A stretch of 18,312 nt of DNA from Opitutaceae bacterium UBA3033. Its GTDB lineage: Bacteria > Verrucomicrobiota > Verrucomicrobiia > Opitutales > Opitutaceae. The stretch covers positions 1-18,312 of the forward strand of contig DFDG01000152.1 in the NCBI GenBank assembly GCA_002367815.1. The letters are read 5' to 3'. The notes beneath the pieces are model-generated. The model did not search any database. It was not told the DNA's origin and was given only the letters and a program-made list of their open reading frames with translations. The position numbers and the translations under genes are program-made. How positions within the stretch are numbered: the stretch's first letter is position 1; each line of letters opens with the position of its first letter. Positions 1 through 7,813 of the stretch are shown here, piece by piece.

Positions 1-1052
1 TCCATGTGCAACAGACCGAGGAAACCGCAACGAAAGCCAAATCCAAGTGCGACGGAACTCTCCGAAGAATAGACCAAGGCAGCATCGTTGAGTCGCAGTC
101 GTCCCATCGCCGCCTTGAGCTTTTCATAATCCGAAGTGTCGACCGGATACAGCCCACAAAAAACCATGGGGCGAACCTCTTTGTAACCGGGTAGCATCTC
201 CGTGGCTGGTTTATGATTCAGCGTGATGGTGTCGCCAGTCTTTATATCGGAGGTATCTTTGACGTTGGAAACCAGGTAGCCGACATCACCCGCACCGAGC
301 GACTTGGTCTTGAGCATCTTGGGCGTGAATATCCCCACTTCCTTGATCTCGGATTTAATGCCGTTACTCATCAGCAACATCACATCGCCCTGTTTGATGG
401 TGCCGGAAAATACGCGTATGTAGGCAATGACGCCGCGGAACGAATCGTAAATGGAATCAAAAACCAGGGCGCGGACCTGTGGAGTTTCTGTCCAACGTGG
501 TGATGGCACCCGGTCGATGACGGCCTCCAAAATATCCTCAATGCCGATGCCGGCCTTGCCACTGGCCAAAATCGCTTCTTCCGCCGGGATGGTTAGGATA
601 TCCTCCAGTTGTTTCAGGCACAAATCGAGATTGGCGCCGGGAAGATCGATCTTGTTGATTACCGGGATGACTTTGAGATTCTGGGCAAAAGCCAGATGAG
701 CGTTTGCCACGGTTTGAGCTTCGACGCCCTGAGCAGCGTCGATCAAAAGCAAAGCACCTTCGCAGGCTGCCAGACTGCGTGAAACCTCGTATGAGAAATC
801 CACATGCCCGGGTGTATCCATCAGGTTGAGTTTGTAAGTCTGCTTGTCCTTGGCCGGATAATGCATGGTCACAGGATGAGATTTGATGGTGATTCCTCGT
901 TCCTTTTCCAAATCCATCGAATCCAGATGCTGCGCCGTCAAAACCCGCTGGGCGACCGTGTTTGTGTATTCGAGCAATCGGTCGGATAATGTGGTCTTGC
1001 CGTGATCGACGTGGGCGATGATGCAAAAATTGCGTGTAAGTTTGACGTCCAT
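1..1052 (-). CDS. lepA: Elongation factor 4 (LepA), 3' part beyond the window
   Basis: Translation GTPase of the LepA/EF4 family, which acts on the ribosome and is linked to back-translocation or initiation quality control. The frame is open from the ATG at 1052 to the window edge and gives about 350 of the roughly 600 residues usual for the family, so the C-terminal part is missing. The protein begins MDVKLTRNFCIIAHVDHGKT, with the G1 loop at residues 14-21. Next come the ERGIT switch I segment, the DTPGHVDF G3 motif and the NKIDLP G4 motif. The last residues in the window (GFGFRCGFLGLLHM) match the conserved LepA core after domain II. The gene starts 7 bases after the fabD stop on the same strand, so it is probably cotranscribed with fabD. 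No Shine-Dalgarno motif precedes the ATG. Identification is firm. Confidence 0.96.
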   Translation of the reverse strand, partial: MDVKLTRNFCIIAHVDHGKTTLSDRLLEYTNTVAQRVLTAQHLDSMDLEKERGITIKSHPVTMHYPAKDKQTYKLNLMDTPGHVDFSYEVSRSLAACEGALLLIDAAQGVEAQTVANAHLAFAQNLKVIPVINKIDLPGANLDLCLKQLEDILTIPAEEAILASGKAGIGIEDILEAVIDRVPSPRWTETPQVRALVFDSIYDSFRGVIAYIRVFSGTIKQGDVMLLMSNGIKSEIKEVGIFTPKMLKTKSLGAGDVGYLVSNVKDTSDIKTGDTITLNHKPATEMLPGYKEVRPMVFCGLYPVDTSDYEKLKAAMGRLRLNDAALVYSSESSVALGFGFRCGFLGLLHM

Positions 1053-1059
1053 GGGTTGT

Positions 1060-1965
1060 TCAGGTCGCCAAATCGGAAAATCCAGCGAAACTCTTTACGA
1101 CCCACGATTTCTCCGTGCGACGGGCTAGACCAGCCAATACCCCGCCTGGTCCCAATTCCCAGAATTCAGTGACTCCGGCAGCGGCGGCGCTGCGCATACA
1201 ATCCTCCCACAAAACCGAGGAAACCACCTGTTTGACGAGAGCCTCACGGATGGCGGCAGGTTCACTTATGGTCCGGCCGGTGGTGTTGGTGAAAATCGTA
1301 AATTTTGGTGGCAAAAATTCAATGCCATCCAGGAAGTCAGAGAATGCGGCGCGTGCAGGTTCCATCAAACGACTATGGTATGCCCCGGCGACATTAAGCG
1401 GAATGACTTTTTTGATACCGCGATCCTTGGCCGCTGTTACCGCAACATCGATCCGAGCCTTTTCACCTGACACAATGATTTGACCCGGGGCGTTGAAATT
1501 TGCCGCTTCGATCCCGAATTCCGCGCATAAATCCGATACGGTTTTGCGTTCCTCACCCATGATTGCAGCCATACCGCCCACGGTTTGCGCGCAGGCCGAT
1601 TGCATGAGTCGGCCACGCTCTGCGACAATGCGCAGCCCAGTGGCAAAATCAAAGACCCCTGCAGCAGCGCAGGCCGTCACTTCTCCCAAACTCAAACCCA
1701 GTGCATAATCCACTTCCGGCAATTTGCCTTGCTCGCGCAAGGCGGCTACCAGAGCCAAGCCATGCACAAATAATGCAGGCTGACAGACCTTGGTTTGGGT
1801 AAGTTTAGTCTCTGTACCTTCGAAGCAAATTTTGGTCAGTGACCAACCCAACACTAGATCAGCTTCGTCAAATAATGCCTTGGCAGCAGGCGATTGCTCA
1901 TAGAGCGAAAGTCCCATGCCCACCTTTTGGGCGCCCTGTCCGGAAAATAATATTGCCAATGCCAT
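1060..1965 (-). CDS. fabD: Malonyl-CoA:ACP transacylase (FabD)
   Basis: Transfers malonyl from CoA to acyl carrier protein to feed type II fatty acid synthesis in the cytoplasm. From the ATG at 1965 the product is 301 residues, typical for FabD; a TTG five codons upstream is possible but unneeded. Visible motifs are FSGQGAQ (residues 7-13), the nucleophile motif GLSLGE with Ser92, Arg117, NAPGQ (158-162) and the catalytic His197 in AYHSRLM. This numbering is nearly that of E. coli FabD (Ser92, Arg117, His201). The common GHSLGE is GLSLGE here; the same Leu variant is known in plant and some bacterial homologues, so activity is expected. It lies between an unknown secreted protein gene and lepA, all on one strand. 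fabH, fabG and acpP are not in the window. Confidence 0.95.
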   Translation of the reverse strand: MALAILFSGQGAQKVGMGLSLYEQSPAAKALFDEADLVLGWSLTKICFEGTETKLTQTKVCQPALFVHGLALVAALREQGKLPEVDYALGLSLGEVTACAAAGVFDFATGLRIVAERGRLMQSACAQTVGGMAAIMGEERKTVSDLCAEFGIEAANFNAPGQIIVSGEKARIDVAVTAAKDRGIKKVIPLNVAGAYHSRLMEPARAAFSDFLDGIEFLPPKFTIFTNTTGRTISEPAAIREALVKQVVSSVLWEDCMRSAAAAGVTEFWELGPGGVLAGLARRTEKSWVVKSFAGFSDLAT

Positions 1966-2011
1966 TATATGAACCCGCAAGAAAATCGTTCAGCCGTCGA
2001 AAAACCAAGCC

Positions 2012-2917
2012 CTAAAACCGTTTTAGCTGGGGGAAATACCGGGCATCTTCCTCCGGATTAGCCAAACCCGGTGGTTTTAGCTCCTTCAGTGTGGTTTCAG
2101 GAGCCATCGGTGGATTGATCAAAGATGAATTTGAGCGGGCATCAGGAATTGGAATCACTTCCGGCGTCTTTAACTCATAGCCGGGTTCATTGATGCGCCC
2201 ACCGGAAAACTTTAAATAAGGATTATTTTCCGGCTTCAATAAATCCGCGTGCAAATCTCCTGCAGCATTGGGATTGTTGAACGTAACGTTGGATGAAACT
2301 GGTGAATTGCTCACTGCTGAAACATCCGAGAATCGTGAAACCGATAGTGCCTGATGAACAGCTCCCCCGGTATCCCGCAATAACAGCTCCTGATCCCGAG
2401 AGCTTATCCAGTCACTCATGAAATTATTAAGCGGATTGGTAACTGAATCCTTCAATTCTTTACGGGCCGCATTGTCGTCTGGTCGAGCTTTCATTTTATC
2501 CTTGGGATCACGGGCTTGTTCCTTGATCAGCTGCTTAAACGGATCGAGCGACTCTTCTTTTTCGATTGATTCATCGGGATCATGCTTGTTCCTAGATGAT
2601 TTTTCATCGGTTTTCATCATGGTGTCCACGAGCCAATTTTGGGACCACTTGTCAGCCTTCTGCTTCTGCTGGTCCTTCACTCGTTGCAACTGCGAGATAA
2701 AAGGAACCGGTTCAACCGAGCTTGGATTGCCAAAACGTGGAAGATCCAACTTGGCTGATACTGCTGGCAGTTTCTGCTGGGTCTCGAGGGATTTAAATTC
2801 TGCTTTGGCGCCCTCGATAGTGGTGCTCTGATTCGGCTCTGATGTCCAACCCGTCGCCGACAGAAGTCCTGCCGGTGGGATCAGACCACAAAGCAATAAT
2901 ATCGAACGGAGGTGCAT
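2012..2917 (-). CDS. Secreted protein of unknown function
   Basis: I do not recognise this 301-residue protein. It begins MHLRSILLLCGLIPPAGLLS, a plausible Sec signal peptide with cleavage near residue 22. The mature part is very hydrophilic. Residues about 85-160 are rich in Lys, Asp, Glu and Gln and may be helical. The C-terminal 100 residues are rich in Pro and Asn, with ENNPYL near residue 225 and a PQLKRF end. No transmembrane segment follows the signal, and I see no repeats or metal-binding motif. It starts 10 bases after the stop of the PilT-like ATPase and ends about 46 bases before fabD, so cotranscription with the pilus gene is likely. A role in the cell envelope or pilus is only a guess from position. 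The ATG at 2917 fits the signal peptide. Confidence 0.75.
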   Translation of the reverse strand: MHLRSILLLCGLIPPAGLLSATGWTSEPNQSTTIEGAKAEFKSLETQQKLPAVSAKLDLPRFGNPSSVEPVPFISQLQRVKDQQKQKADKWSQNWLVDTMMKTDEKSSRNKHDPDESIEKEESLDPFKQLIKEQARDPKDKMKARPDDNAARKELKDSVTNPLNNFMSDWISSRDQELLLRDTGGAVHQALSVSRFSDVSAVSNSPVSSNVTFNNPNAAGDLHADLLKPENNPYLKFSGGRINEPGYELKTPEVIPIPDARSNSSLINPPMAPETTLKELKPPGLANPEEDARYFPQLKRF

Positions 2918-2927
2918 GGCACAGGGA

Positions 2928-4016
2928 CTATGATTTGATGAATATGCCTTTGATATTCATCTCCAGAGCCTGCGGATTTGGGGAGTAACGCAACGCATCG
3001 GCCTTGCTGATTTTGCCCGCTTGGATGAGGCGATAAATGTCTTTGTTGAAAGAGAAGCTGGTGCTGTCTCCGGTGCCTTCCATAATGCCCTGCAATTTGT
3101 CGAATTGGCCTTCGAGAATCAGATTCTTGACCGTGGCATCGGCATTGAGCACCTCATTGGTCGGTATCCGCCCACCACCTTCAAGAGCGGGAATAAGTTT
3201 CTGGCAGATAAATCCGCGAATCGAGCCGGCAATCTGACGACGGGCTTGAATCTGTTGCTCGGGTGGGAAAAAATCAAAAAGACGAATCAAGGCTTGGGAC
3301 ACCGTTGCGACGTGCATGGTGGAAAAAACCAAGTGTCCGGTTTCCGCCGCAGAAATCGCGGTTTCAAAGGTCTCCTTGTCGCGCATTTCCCCGATCAAAA
3401 TGATATCTGGATTTTGACGCAGGACGGATTTAATCGCCAAGTCAAAGCTAGGCACATCCAGGCCGATTTCGCGTTGTTGGAATAGTGACTTGTCGTCCTG
3501 AAAGGTGTATTCGATCGGGTCTTCAATCGTGACGATATGGCGGTCCAGATTGTGGTTAATCCAATTGAGCATGGCCGCCATGGTTGAGCTCTTACCCGAT
3601 CCAGTCGCGCCACAGATCAAGAGAATACCATCTTTGGCTTTGGCCAAATGCAGTAGCGGATCTCCGTTCAATCCGAGGTCTTCGAATTCCGGCACCTTGC
3701 TCTTGATATGACGCATGACGATACTTACCAGTCCGCGTTGATGAAACCCGTTTACCCGAAATCGTCCTACATCTTCATGGGAATAGGCGTAATCCACCTG
3801 TCCGTCGCTCTCCCACTTTGGTAAAAATACCTTGGGACAGTGCTCCTCAATGAAGGCCTGCGCTTCGGGACTGGTGATCGGGTCCATGTCTACCGGTTTC
3901 AATTTACCAGACAAACGCACGTAACCCGGTTTGTTCGCCTTGATCACAATATCACTAGCGCCGCTGTCCACGGCCAGTTTCAGCAAATCGTTAATAATTT
4001 CCGTATGTGGTGTCAT
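2928..4016 (-). CDS. Type IV pilus retraction ATPase, PilT/PilU family
   Basis: Cytoplasmic hexameric ATPase of the secretion/pilus superfamily, expected to power disassembly and retraction of type IV pili. Of the 362 residues, 1-110 form the N-terminal PAS-like domain. The RecA-like domain has Walker A GATGSGKS (136-143), the Asp box IVTIEDPIEY (161-170), Walker B IILIGEMRD (205-213) and the His box TGHLVFSTMH (226-235). The FDFFPPEQQ segment is typical of PilT and PilU. The region after residue 290 lacks the exact AIRNLIRE motif of classical PilT (TVKNLILEGQ here) and has a TSFSFNKDIYRLIQAG segment that resembles PilU. I therefore leave the symbol open between pilT and pilU. It is transcribed divergently from dapA and heads a minus-strand gene string. 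No other pilus genes are in the window. Confidence 0.92.
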   Translation of the reverse strand: MTPHTEIINDLLKLAVDSGASDIVIKANKPGYVRLSGKLKPVDMDPITSPEAQAFIEEHCPKVFLPKWESDGQVDYAYSHEDVGRFRVNGFHQRGLVSIVMRHIKSKVPEFEDLGLNGDPLLHLAKAKDGILLICGATGSGKSSTMAAMLNWINHNLDRHIVTIEDPIEYTFQDDKSLFQQREIGLDVPSFDLAIKSVLRQNPDIILIGEMRDKETFETAISAAETGHLVFSTMHVATVSQALIRLFDFFPPEQQIQARRQIAGSIRGFICQKLIPALEGGGRIPTNEVLNADATVKNLILEGQFDKLQGIMEGTGDSTSFSFNKDIYRLIQAGKISKADALRYSPNPQALEMNIKGIFIKS

Positions 4017-4100
4017 TGTATTAAGTGGTGGTAAAAAAGCGTTGCGGATTTTGTAAATGGCTCTGCTTTGTTCAGCAAGGCATCATTGCCCGCACCCGCT

Positions 4101-4988
4101 ATGAAACATCATCCGCTCACCGGCACCCTGACGGCCATTGTGACGCCGTTCAATAAGCAGCAAGTCGCATTCCGTGACTTGAAGAAACTCGTTGAATACC
4201 AAATCAAGGGTGGAATTGATGGCCTTGTTGCGGTCGGCACGACCGGAGAGTCCCCAACTTTAAGTCATGAAGAACACATGGAAGTCGTGCGCGCGACGGT
4301 GGAGATGACCCGTGGTCGTGTACCGGTTCTGGCTGGCACGGGCTCCAATTCCACCAAAGAAGCGGTCGCCCTCACCAAGCTCGCGCATAACGCCGGGGTC
4401 GATGGCGTGCTCGTGGTGGCACCCTATTACAACAAGCCCAGTCAGGAGGGATTGTTTCTCCATTTGAGTGCCGTGGCCGAGGCAACGGATCGCCCCATTG
4501 TGCTTTACTCCATTCCGGGCCGCTGTGGCATTGAAATTGGAGTTGATGTGGTGACGCGTTTACGCGCCAAGTATTCTCATGTGCGTCATGTCAAAGAGGC
4601 CGGCGGGAGTGTGGATCGCGTTGATCAACTCAAACAGGCCATGGGCAAGGATATCACGGTGCTCAGCGGGGATGATTCCCTAACCTTGCCCTTTATGGCT
4701 GTCGGTGCCGAGGGCGTGATCAGCGTGGCATCAAATCTCTACGTCCGCGAAGTCTCACGTATGGTGAAGGCTGCACTGGATAATGATTTTGCTCGGGCAG
4801 GAAAACTACACCGCCAGTTATACCCAGTCTTCAAGGCCCTGTTCATCGAGCCCAATCCGGTTCCCATCAAAATCGCTCTGGCACGAGCTGGAATTATCAA
4901 ATCCGAGGAAGTCAGATTGCCGCTTTCACCAGCCACGGCCGCCAATCGTAAAATTTTGCTTCAAGCTTTGGCGAATTTGCGCAAGTAA
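4101..4988 (+). CDS. dapA: 4-hydroxy-tetrahydrodipicolinate synthase (DapA)
   Basis: Condenses pyruvate and aspartate semialdehyde in the first committed step of the diaminopimelate/lysine pathway. The protein is a 295-residue TIM barrel of usual length when started at the ATG at 4101. A longer TTG start at 4068 adds 11 residues absent from the family and is disfavoured. Key residues seen are GTTGES with Thr47/Thr48, Tyr110 in APYYNKP, Tyr136 and Arg141 in YSIPGR, and the Schiff-base Lys165 in HVKEAGGS. These correspond to E. coli Thr44/45, Tyr107, Tyr133, Arg138 and Lys161. dapB begins 11 bases downstream, so the two pathway genes form an operon, probably with ruvA. The 84-base gap to the divergent pilus gene is too short for a lysine riboswitch and shows none. 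Confidence 0.96.
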   Translation: MKHHPLTGTLTAIVTPFNKQQVAFRDLKKLVEYQIKGGIDGLVAVGTTGESPTLSHEEHMEVVRATVEMTRGRVPVLAGTGSNSTKEAVALTKLAHNAGVDGVLVVAPYYNKPSQEGLFLHLSAVAEATDRPIVLYSIPGRCGIEIGVDVVTRLRAKYSHVRHVKEAGGSVDRVDQLKQAMGKDITVLSGDDSLTLPFMAVGAEGVISVASNLYVREVSRMVKAALDNDFARAGKLHRQLYPVFKALFIEPNPVPIKIALARAGIIKSEEVRLPLSPATAANRKILLQALANLRK

Positions 4989-4999
4989 CCCATTCCCCG

Positions 5000-5737
5000 A
5001 TGTCATTTTCGATTACAATTGTTGGATCACGCGGTCGCATGGGCCAAACCATAGCAGGGCTGACCCATGAAATGGGTGTTTCCGTAGCTGCGACGCTGGA
5101 TATGGGCGATGACTTGGTCGCTGGCTTATCCAAGGGTGATGTGATCATCGATTTCAGTTCTCATCTGGTCACTGCAGATGTGATCCATAATGCGGTTACG
5201 TTAAAAAAGCCCCTGATTATCGGCACCACCGGACATACCGCCGAATTGCGGGCCAAGTTATTGGTCAAAGCGGCTGCCGTGCCCTGTGTTTGGGCGGGTA
5301 ATTATTCCGTGGGGGTTAACCTTTTGAATGCTTTGACGCAGCAAGCCGCCAAGGTGTTGTCCACCGACTACGATGCCGAGGTCATTGAAATGCATCATCG
5401 CTTCAAAAAGGATGCCCCGAGCGGCACGGCAACACGTTTGCTGGAAATTATTCTGCAGGCCCGAAAGTTAGGGGCCGATGCCCTGCGCCATGGCCGCGAA
5501 GGCATCACCGGTGAACGCACCTACACCGAAGTCGGGATTCATTCTTTACGTGGGGGCGATGTTGTCGGTGACCACACCGTGATGTTTGCCGCACCGGGTG
5601 AACGCATTGAGCTCACTCACAAAGCCAGTGATCGCGCCGTATTCGCCCGGGGAGCCTTGCGTGCAGCCGATTGGATAAGGAATCAAAAGTCCGGAGTTTA
5701 CGACATGCAGGATGTTTTAGGGTTGGGCATAGCTTGA
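5000..5737 (+). CDS. dapB: 4-hydroxy-tetrahydrodipicolinate reductase (DapB)
   Basis: NAD(P)H-dependent reductase that takes the DapA product to tetrahydrodipicolinate, leading to diaminopimelate for peptidoglycan and to lysine. It has 245 residues, within the family range. The N-terminal Rossmann fold shows a Gly-rich loop GSRGRMG (9-15), DFSSH (51-55) and GTTGH (75-79). The catalytic signature is MHHRFKKDAPSGTA, with His132/His133, Lys137 and the DAPSGTA loop (138-144) that binds substrate. The Arg-rich start of the family's HRxKxDAPSGTA region is intact. The ATG at 5000 gives the standard N-terminus. It is cotranscribed with dapA upstream, and its stop lies 2 bases before the ruvA start, so coupling with ruvA is likely. 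Confidence 0.96.
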   Translation: MSFSITIVGSRGRMGQTIAGLTHEMGVSVAATLDMGDDLVAGLSKGDVIIDFSSHLVTADVIHNAVTLKKPLIIGTTGHTAELRAKLLVKAAAVPCVWAGNYSVGVNLLNALTQQAAKVLSTDYDAEVIEMHHRFKKDAPSGTATRLLEIILQARKLGADALRHGREGITGERTYTEVGIHSLRGGDVVGDHTVMFAAPGERIELTHKASDRAVFARGALRAADWIRNQKSGVYDMQDVLGLGIA

Positions 5738-5739
5738 TT

Positions 5740-6345
5740 ATGATCACTTCGATTCAAGGCACACTTACTTCTGCTACGCCACTTCGCGCTATCATTGAAC
5801 TCAATGGTTTTGGTTATGAAGTGAATATTCCGGTCACCACGGCGGAAAAATTACCCGCAACTGGCGAATCGGCCAAACTGCACACGCTCGTGGTTTATCG
5901 TGAGGATTCCCAGACCATGTATGGATTCGCCTCTACCGCGGAGAGGGATTTTTTTCGAATGATGATTGAACATGTCAGTGGCGTTGGCCCCAAAGTTGCC
6001 CTGACGATTATGAGCAAATTATCGCTGCCGGCTCTTGAAAGTGCCATTAGCGCGGGCGATATCGCCACGCTTTCAAAGTGCCCCGGTATAGGTAAAAAGA
6101 CGGCCGAACGACTAGTGGTTGAACTGAAGAGCAAAGTAAGTGCCAACGGATCATTTCAAACTGGTGCAACCACTGCATCGGAAGGAAAGCACGCGACCGA
6201 CAACAATCGGCACAGTGATGCGGTATTGGCTCTAACCGCTTTGGGCTACAAACCAGCCGATGCCGACAAGGCCGTGCGGAATGCTGCACTGGTCTTAGGT
6301 GTCGAAGCCACTACGGAAAAACTGATCAAGAAAGCGCTGAATTAG
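5740..6345 (+). CDS. ruvA: Holliday junction branch migration protein RuvA
   Basis: Tetrameric subunit that binds Holliday junctions and recruits the RuvB motor during recombinational repair. It has 201 residues, the usual length. Domain I (1-62) is the OB fold starting MITSIQGTL. Domain II holds two helix-hairpin-helix motifs, HVSGVGPKVAL (78-88) and CPGIGKKTAERLV (114-126). A low-complexity Gly/Ser/Thr linker (about 133-157) leads to domain III (158-201, DAVLALTALGYK), which contacts RuvB. The ATG at 5740, 2 bases after the dapB stop, gives the canonical N-terminus; a longer in-frame extension into dapB is not family-like. ruvB and ruvC are not adjacent in this window. Its TAG stop overlaps the stop codon of the convergent anti-sigma gene by 2 bases. 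Confidence 0.96.
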   Translation: MITSIQGTLTSATPLRAIIELNGFGYEVNIPVTTAEKLPATGESAKLHTLVVYREDSQTMYGFASTAERDFFRMMIEHVSGVGPKVALTIMSKLSLPALESAISAGDIATLSKCPGIGKKTAERLVVELKSKVSANGSFQTGATTASEGKHATDNNRHSDAVLALTALGYKPADADKAVRNAALVLGVEATTEKLIKKALN

Positions 6346-7028
6346 CGCTGGAATTGAAACGCAGTCATTTCAACCTGACCTTCAATCGGACGTTGGCTGC
6401 GGAAGGTGCGTTGACCACTGGCGACAGCTGGTCGAACTTGAAATGAAAATTTCTCATTCTGCGGCGAATCGAAGTTCATGCGGTCCATCCAATCAAAGCG
6501 TTCGGTCTGGCCGTTTACATAGAGTGAACGGGCGGTCTGATCGGACAGCAATATACTGATCAAAGTGGGCGTGAAAACGGGATGCAATTCGGTTGGTGTC
6601 CGATTGTATTCCGGTAGATCATAATTCACCAAAACCTCTTGGCTAATGCGTTCGACTGCCTGCGCTTTGGGTTCAGTCGCTCTGTTTTTCGCGATGGTGA
6701 CATTTTCGACGGCCACTGGGTCACTGTTCATCAGCACCAAAGCAAACCCTGCTGCTGCAGCCAATCCGAGCCCGGTCGCCCACGGGGCGAAATGACTGCG
6801 AGAAACCTTGCGCTTCAGCGAGATTTTGGCTGGAGCAATTAACTTCCCTTGTTCACCGAAGACATCGGCCATTTGCGAACAGCCCTTTTGAATCCGACAA
6901 TATTGTTGATAGAGTGCGCGACGTGCAGGGTCTTGCTGGATTTCTGCCTCCAAAATCGCTGCATCCTCCAGACTAATCTCGTTGTCGAGGTAGAGGTTTA
7001 ATAATTCGGTGAACTTGTGGTTGGTCAT
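6342..7028 (-). CDS. Putative membrane anti-sigma factor with unknown C-terminal domain
   Basis: Probable regulator of the sigma factor immediately upstream, inferred from position and architecture. The 228-residue product starts at an ATG one base after the sigma-factor TAA. A GAGGA motif 11 bases before this ATG, inside the sigma gene, supports the start. Residues 1-60 are a short helical region (YLDNEISLEDAAILEAEI and a YCRIQKGC segment) resembling N-terminal anti-sigma domains, but without the zinc HxxxCxxC signature. A basic stretch (71-80) precedes one transmembrane helix at about 83-101. The remaining roughly 125 residues would lie outside the cytoplasmic membrane. They match no domain I recognise and are rich in Arg, Gln and Phe near the end. 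The gene probably responds to an envelope signal, but which one cannot be read from the sequence. Confidence 0.72.
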   Translation of the reverse strand: MTNHKFTELLNLYLDNEISLEDAAILEAEIQQDPARRALYQQYCRIQKGCSQMADVFGEQGKLIAPAKISLKRKVSRSHFAPWATGLGLAAAAGFALVLMNSDPVAVENVTIAKNRATEPKAQAVERISQEVLVNYDLPEYNRTPTELHPVFTPTLISILLSDQTARSLYVNGQTERFDWMDRMNFDSPQNEKFSFQVRPAVASGQRTFRSQRPIEGQVEMTAFQFQR

Positions 7029-7029
7029 T

Positions 7030-7632
7030 TTACTTGAAATCCTCGCCGAGTTTGGCCCGTAAACTCTCGCGTGCACGGGCAATTCGGCTTTTTACCGTCC
7101 CGATGGAGATATTAAGCACTGCGGCTATTTCTTCATAGGACAAATTCTTGATATTCCTCAGCACTAAAATTTCACGATGCTTTGCCCCGATCTTCTCCAT
7201 GCCATCGGCAATGCGATCAACAAATTCCTGCGTTATGGTAATGTCATCGGGGGTCTCCAGCTGGGCCGGAATAACATCTGCCAGAGTCATATCCCCATCA
7301 GGACCGATCGGTTGATCGAAAGAAACGCTCTTATCACGCTTGCGCCTCCACCAATACCAATACCGATTGCGAGCCAGATTAGTGGCAATTTGGTAGAGCC
7401 AGGTGGAAAATGCGGAATCTCCCCGGAAATTGACCAGACCACGGTGCGCTCGGATAAAGGCATCCTGGGTCACTTCCTCGGCATCTTGCGTATTGCGCAG
7501 GAGCTGGTTGACCATCGAATAGATACGGGACCAATAGCGGGTCACCATTTCATCAAAGGCGCTCTGGTCGCCATTTTTGAAACGATCCACCAGCAATCGA
7601 TCAAGAGCCACTTCCTGTGCTTTGGTTGACAT
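7030..7632 (-). CDS. ECF-family RNA polymerase sigma factor
   Basis: Extracytoplasmic-function sigma factor that directs RNA polymerase to a small regulon. Region 2 covers AFDEMVTRYWSRIY through DAEEVTQDAFIRAH, with the FSTWLYQIATNLARN core. Region 4 is a helix-turn-helix (LSYEEIAAVLNISIGTVKSR) in the C-terminal quarter. With the ATG at 7632 it has 200 residues, typical for ECF sigmas. An ATG at 7701 would add 23 residues with no family match. A possible promoter overlaps that upstream ATG, so I prefer the shorter form, though neither start has a ribosome-binding motif. The linker between regions 2 and 4 is slightly long and acidic. The putative anti-sigma follows after one base and is probably translationally coupled. 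Which ECF group it belongs to is not clear by eye. Confidence 0.9.
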   Translation of the reverse strand: MSTKAQEVALDRLLVDRFKNGDQSAFDEMVTRYWSRIYSMVNQLLRNTQDAEEVTQDAFIRAHRGLVNFRGDSAFSTWLYQIATNLARNRYWYWWRRKRDKSVSFDQPIGPDGDMTLADVIPAQLETPDDITITQEFVDRIADGMEKIGAKHREILVLRNIKNLSYEEIAAVLNISIGTVKSRIARARESLRAKLGEDFK

Positions 7633-7700
7633 ACGTTCTGCTTGGCTCTGATCCGTGTATTTTTGAATAGTTCCCAATTTTTTTAAAGAAGTAGGTAGCA

Positions 7701-7729
7701 TCGATACGGGTCGGAAACTTGCCGGTCAA
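7701..7729 (-). promoter_or_regulatory. Possible sigma70-type promoter of the sigma/anti-sigma pair
   Basis: On the minus strand a TTGACC hexamer (7724-7729, five of six consensus bases) is followed after 17 bases by TATCGA (7701-7706, three of six). If used, transcription would begin near 7693. This would make the ATG at 7701 unusable and leave a leader of about 60 bases before the ATG at 7632. The -10 match is weak, so this is only a candidate. Confidence 0.25.
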
Positions 7730-7750
7730 ATGAAACGCCTGCTTTACGAA

Positions 7751-7764
7751 CAAGAAATTTCTTG
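7751..7764. repeat. 14-base perfect palindrome in a divergent intergenic region
   Basis: CAAGAAATTTCTTG reads the same on both strands. It lies between the sigma-factor gene and tRNA-Lys, which point away from each other. A palindrome of this length is expected about once per 16 kb by chance, so only its position suggests an operator. No second copy was noticed in the window. Confidence 0.35.
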
Positions 7765-7813
7765 CCATCGTTCCCTATACAAAACCTATTTCGCACCTCC
7801 ATCAGGTGTTAAT

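Noticed and set aside
538..1026. 162-codon minus-strand open frame within lepA
   Set aside because: It is in a different frame from the clear LepA translation and gives an Arg/Ser-rich sequence with no family features.
2418..2831. 137-codon plus-strand open frame rich in Ser and Leu
   Set aside because: It is antisense to the secreted protein gene; the Ser/Leu richness mirrors the Asp/Lys/Glu codons on the coding strand.
4050..4078. TTGCTG-17-TACAAA on the minus strand before the pilus ATPase gene
   Set aside because: Only three and four of six bases match the consensus; too weak to list as a promoter.
4017..4100. Lysine riboswitch before dapA
   Set aside because: The gap is only 84 bases and shows none of the paired elements of a lysine riboswitch, which needs about twice that length.
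7177..7629. 150-codon plus-strand open frame opposite the sigma factor
   Set aside because: It is antisense to conserved sigma regions 2 and 4 and has no domain of its own.
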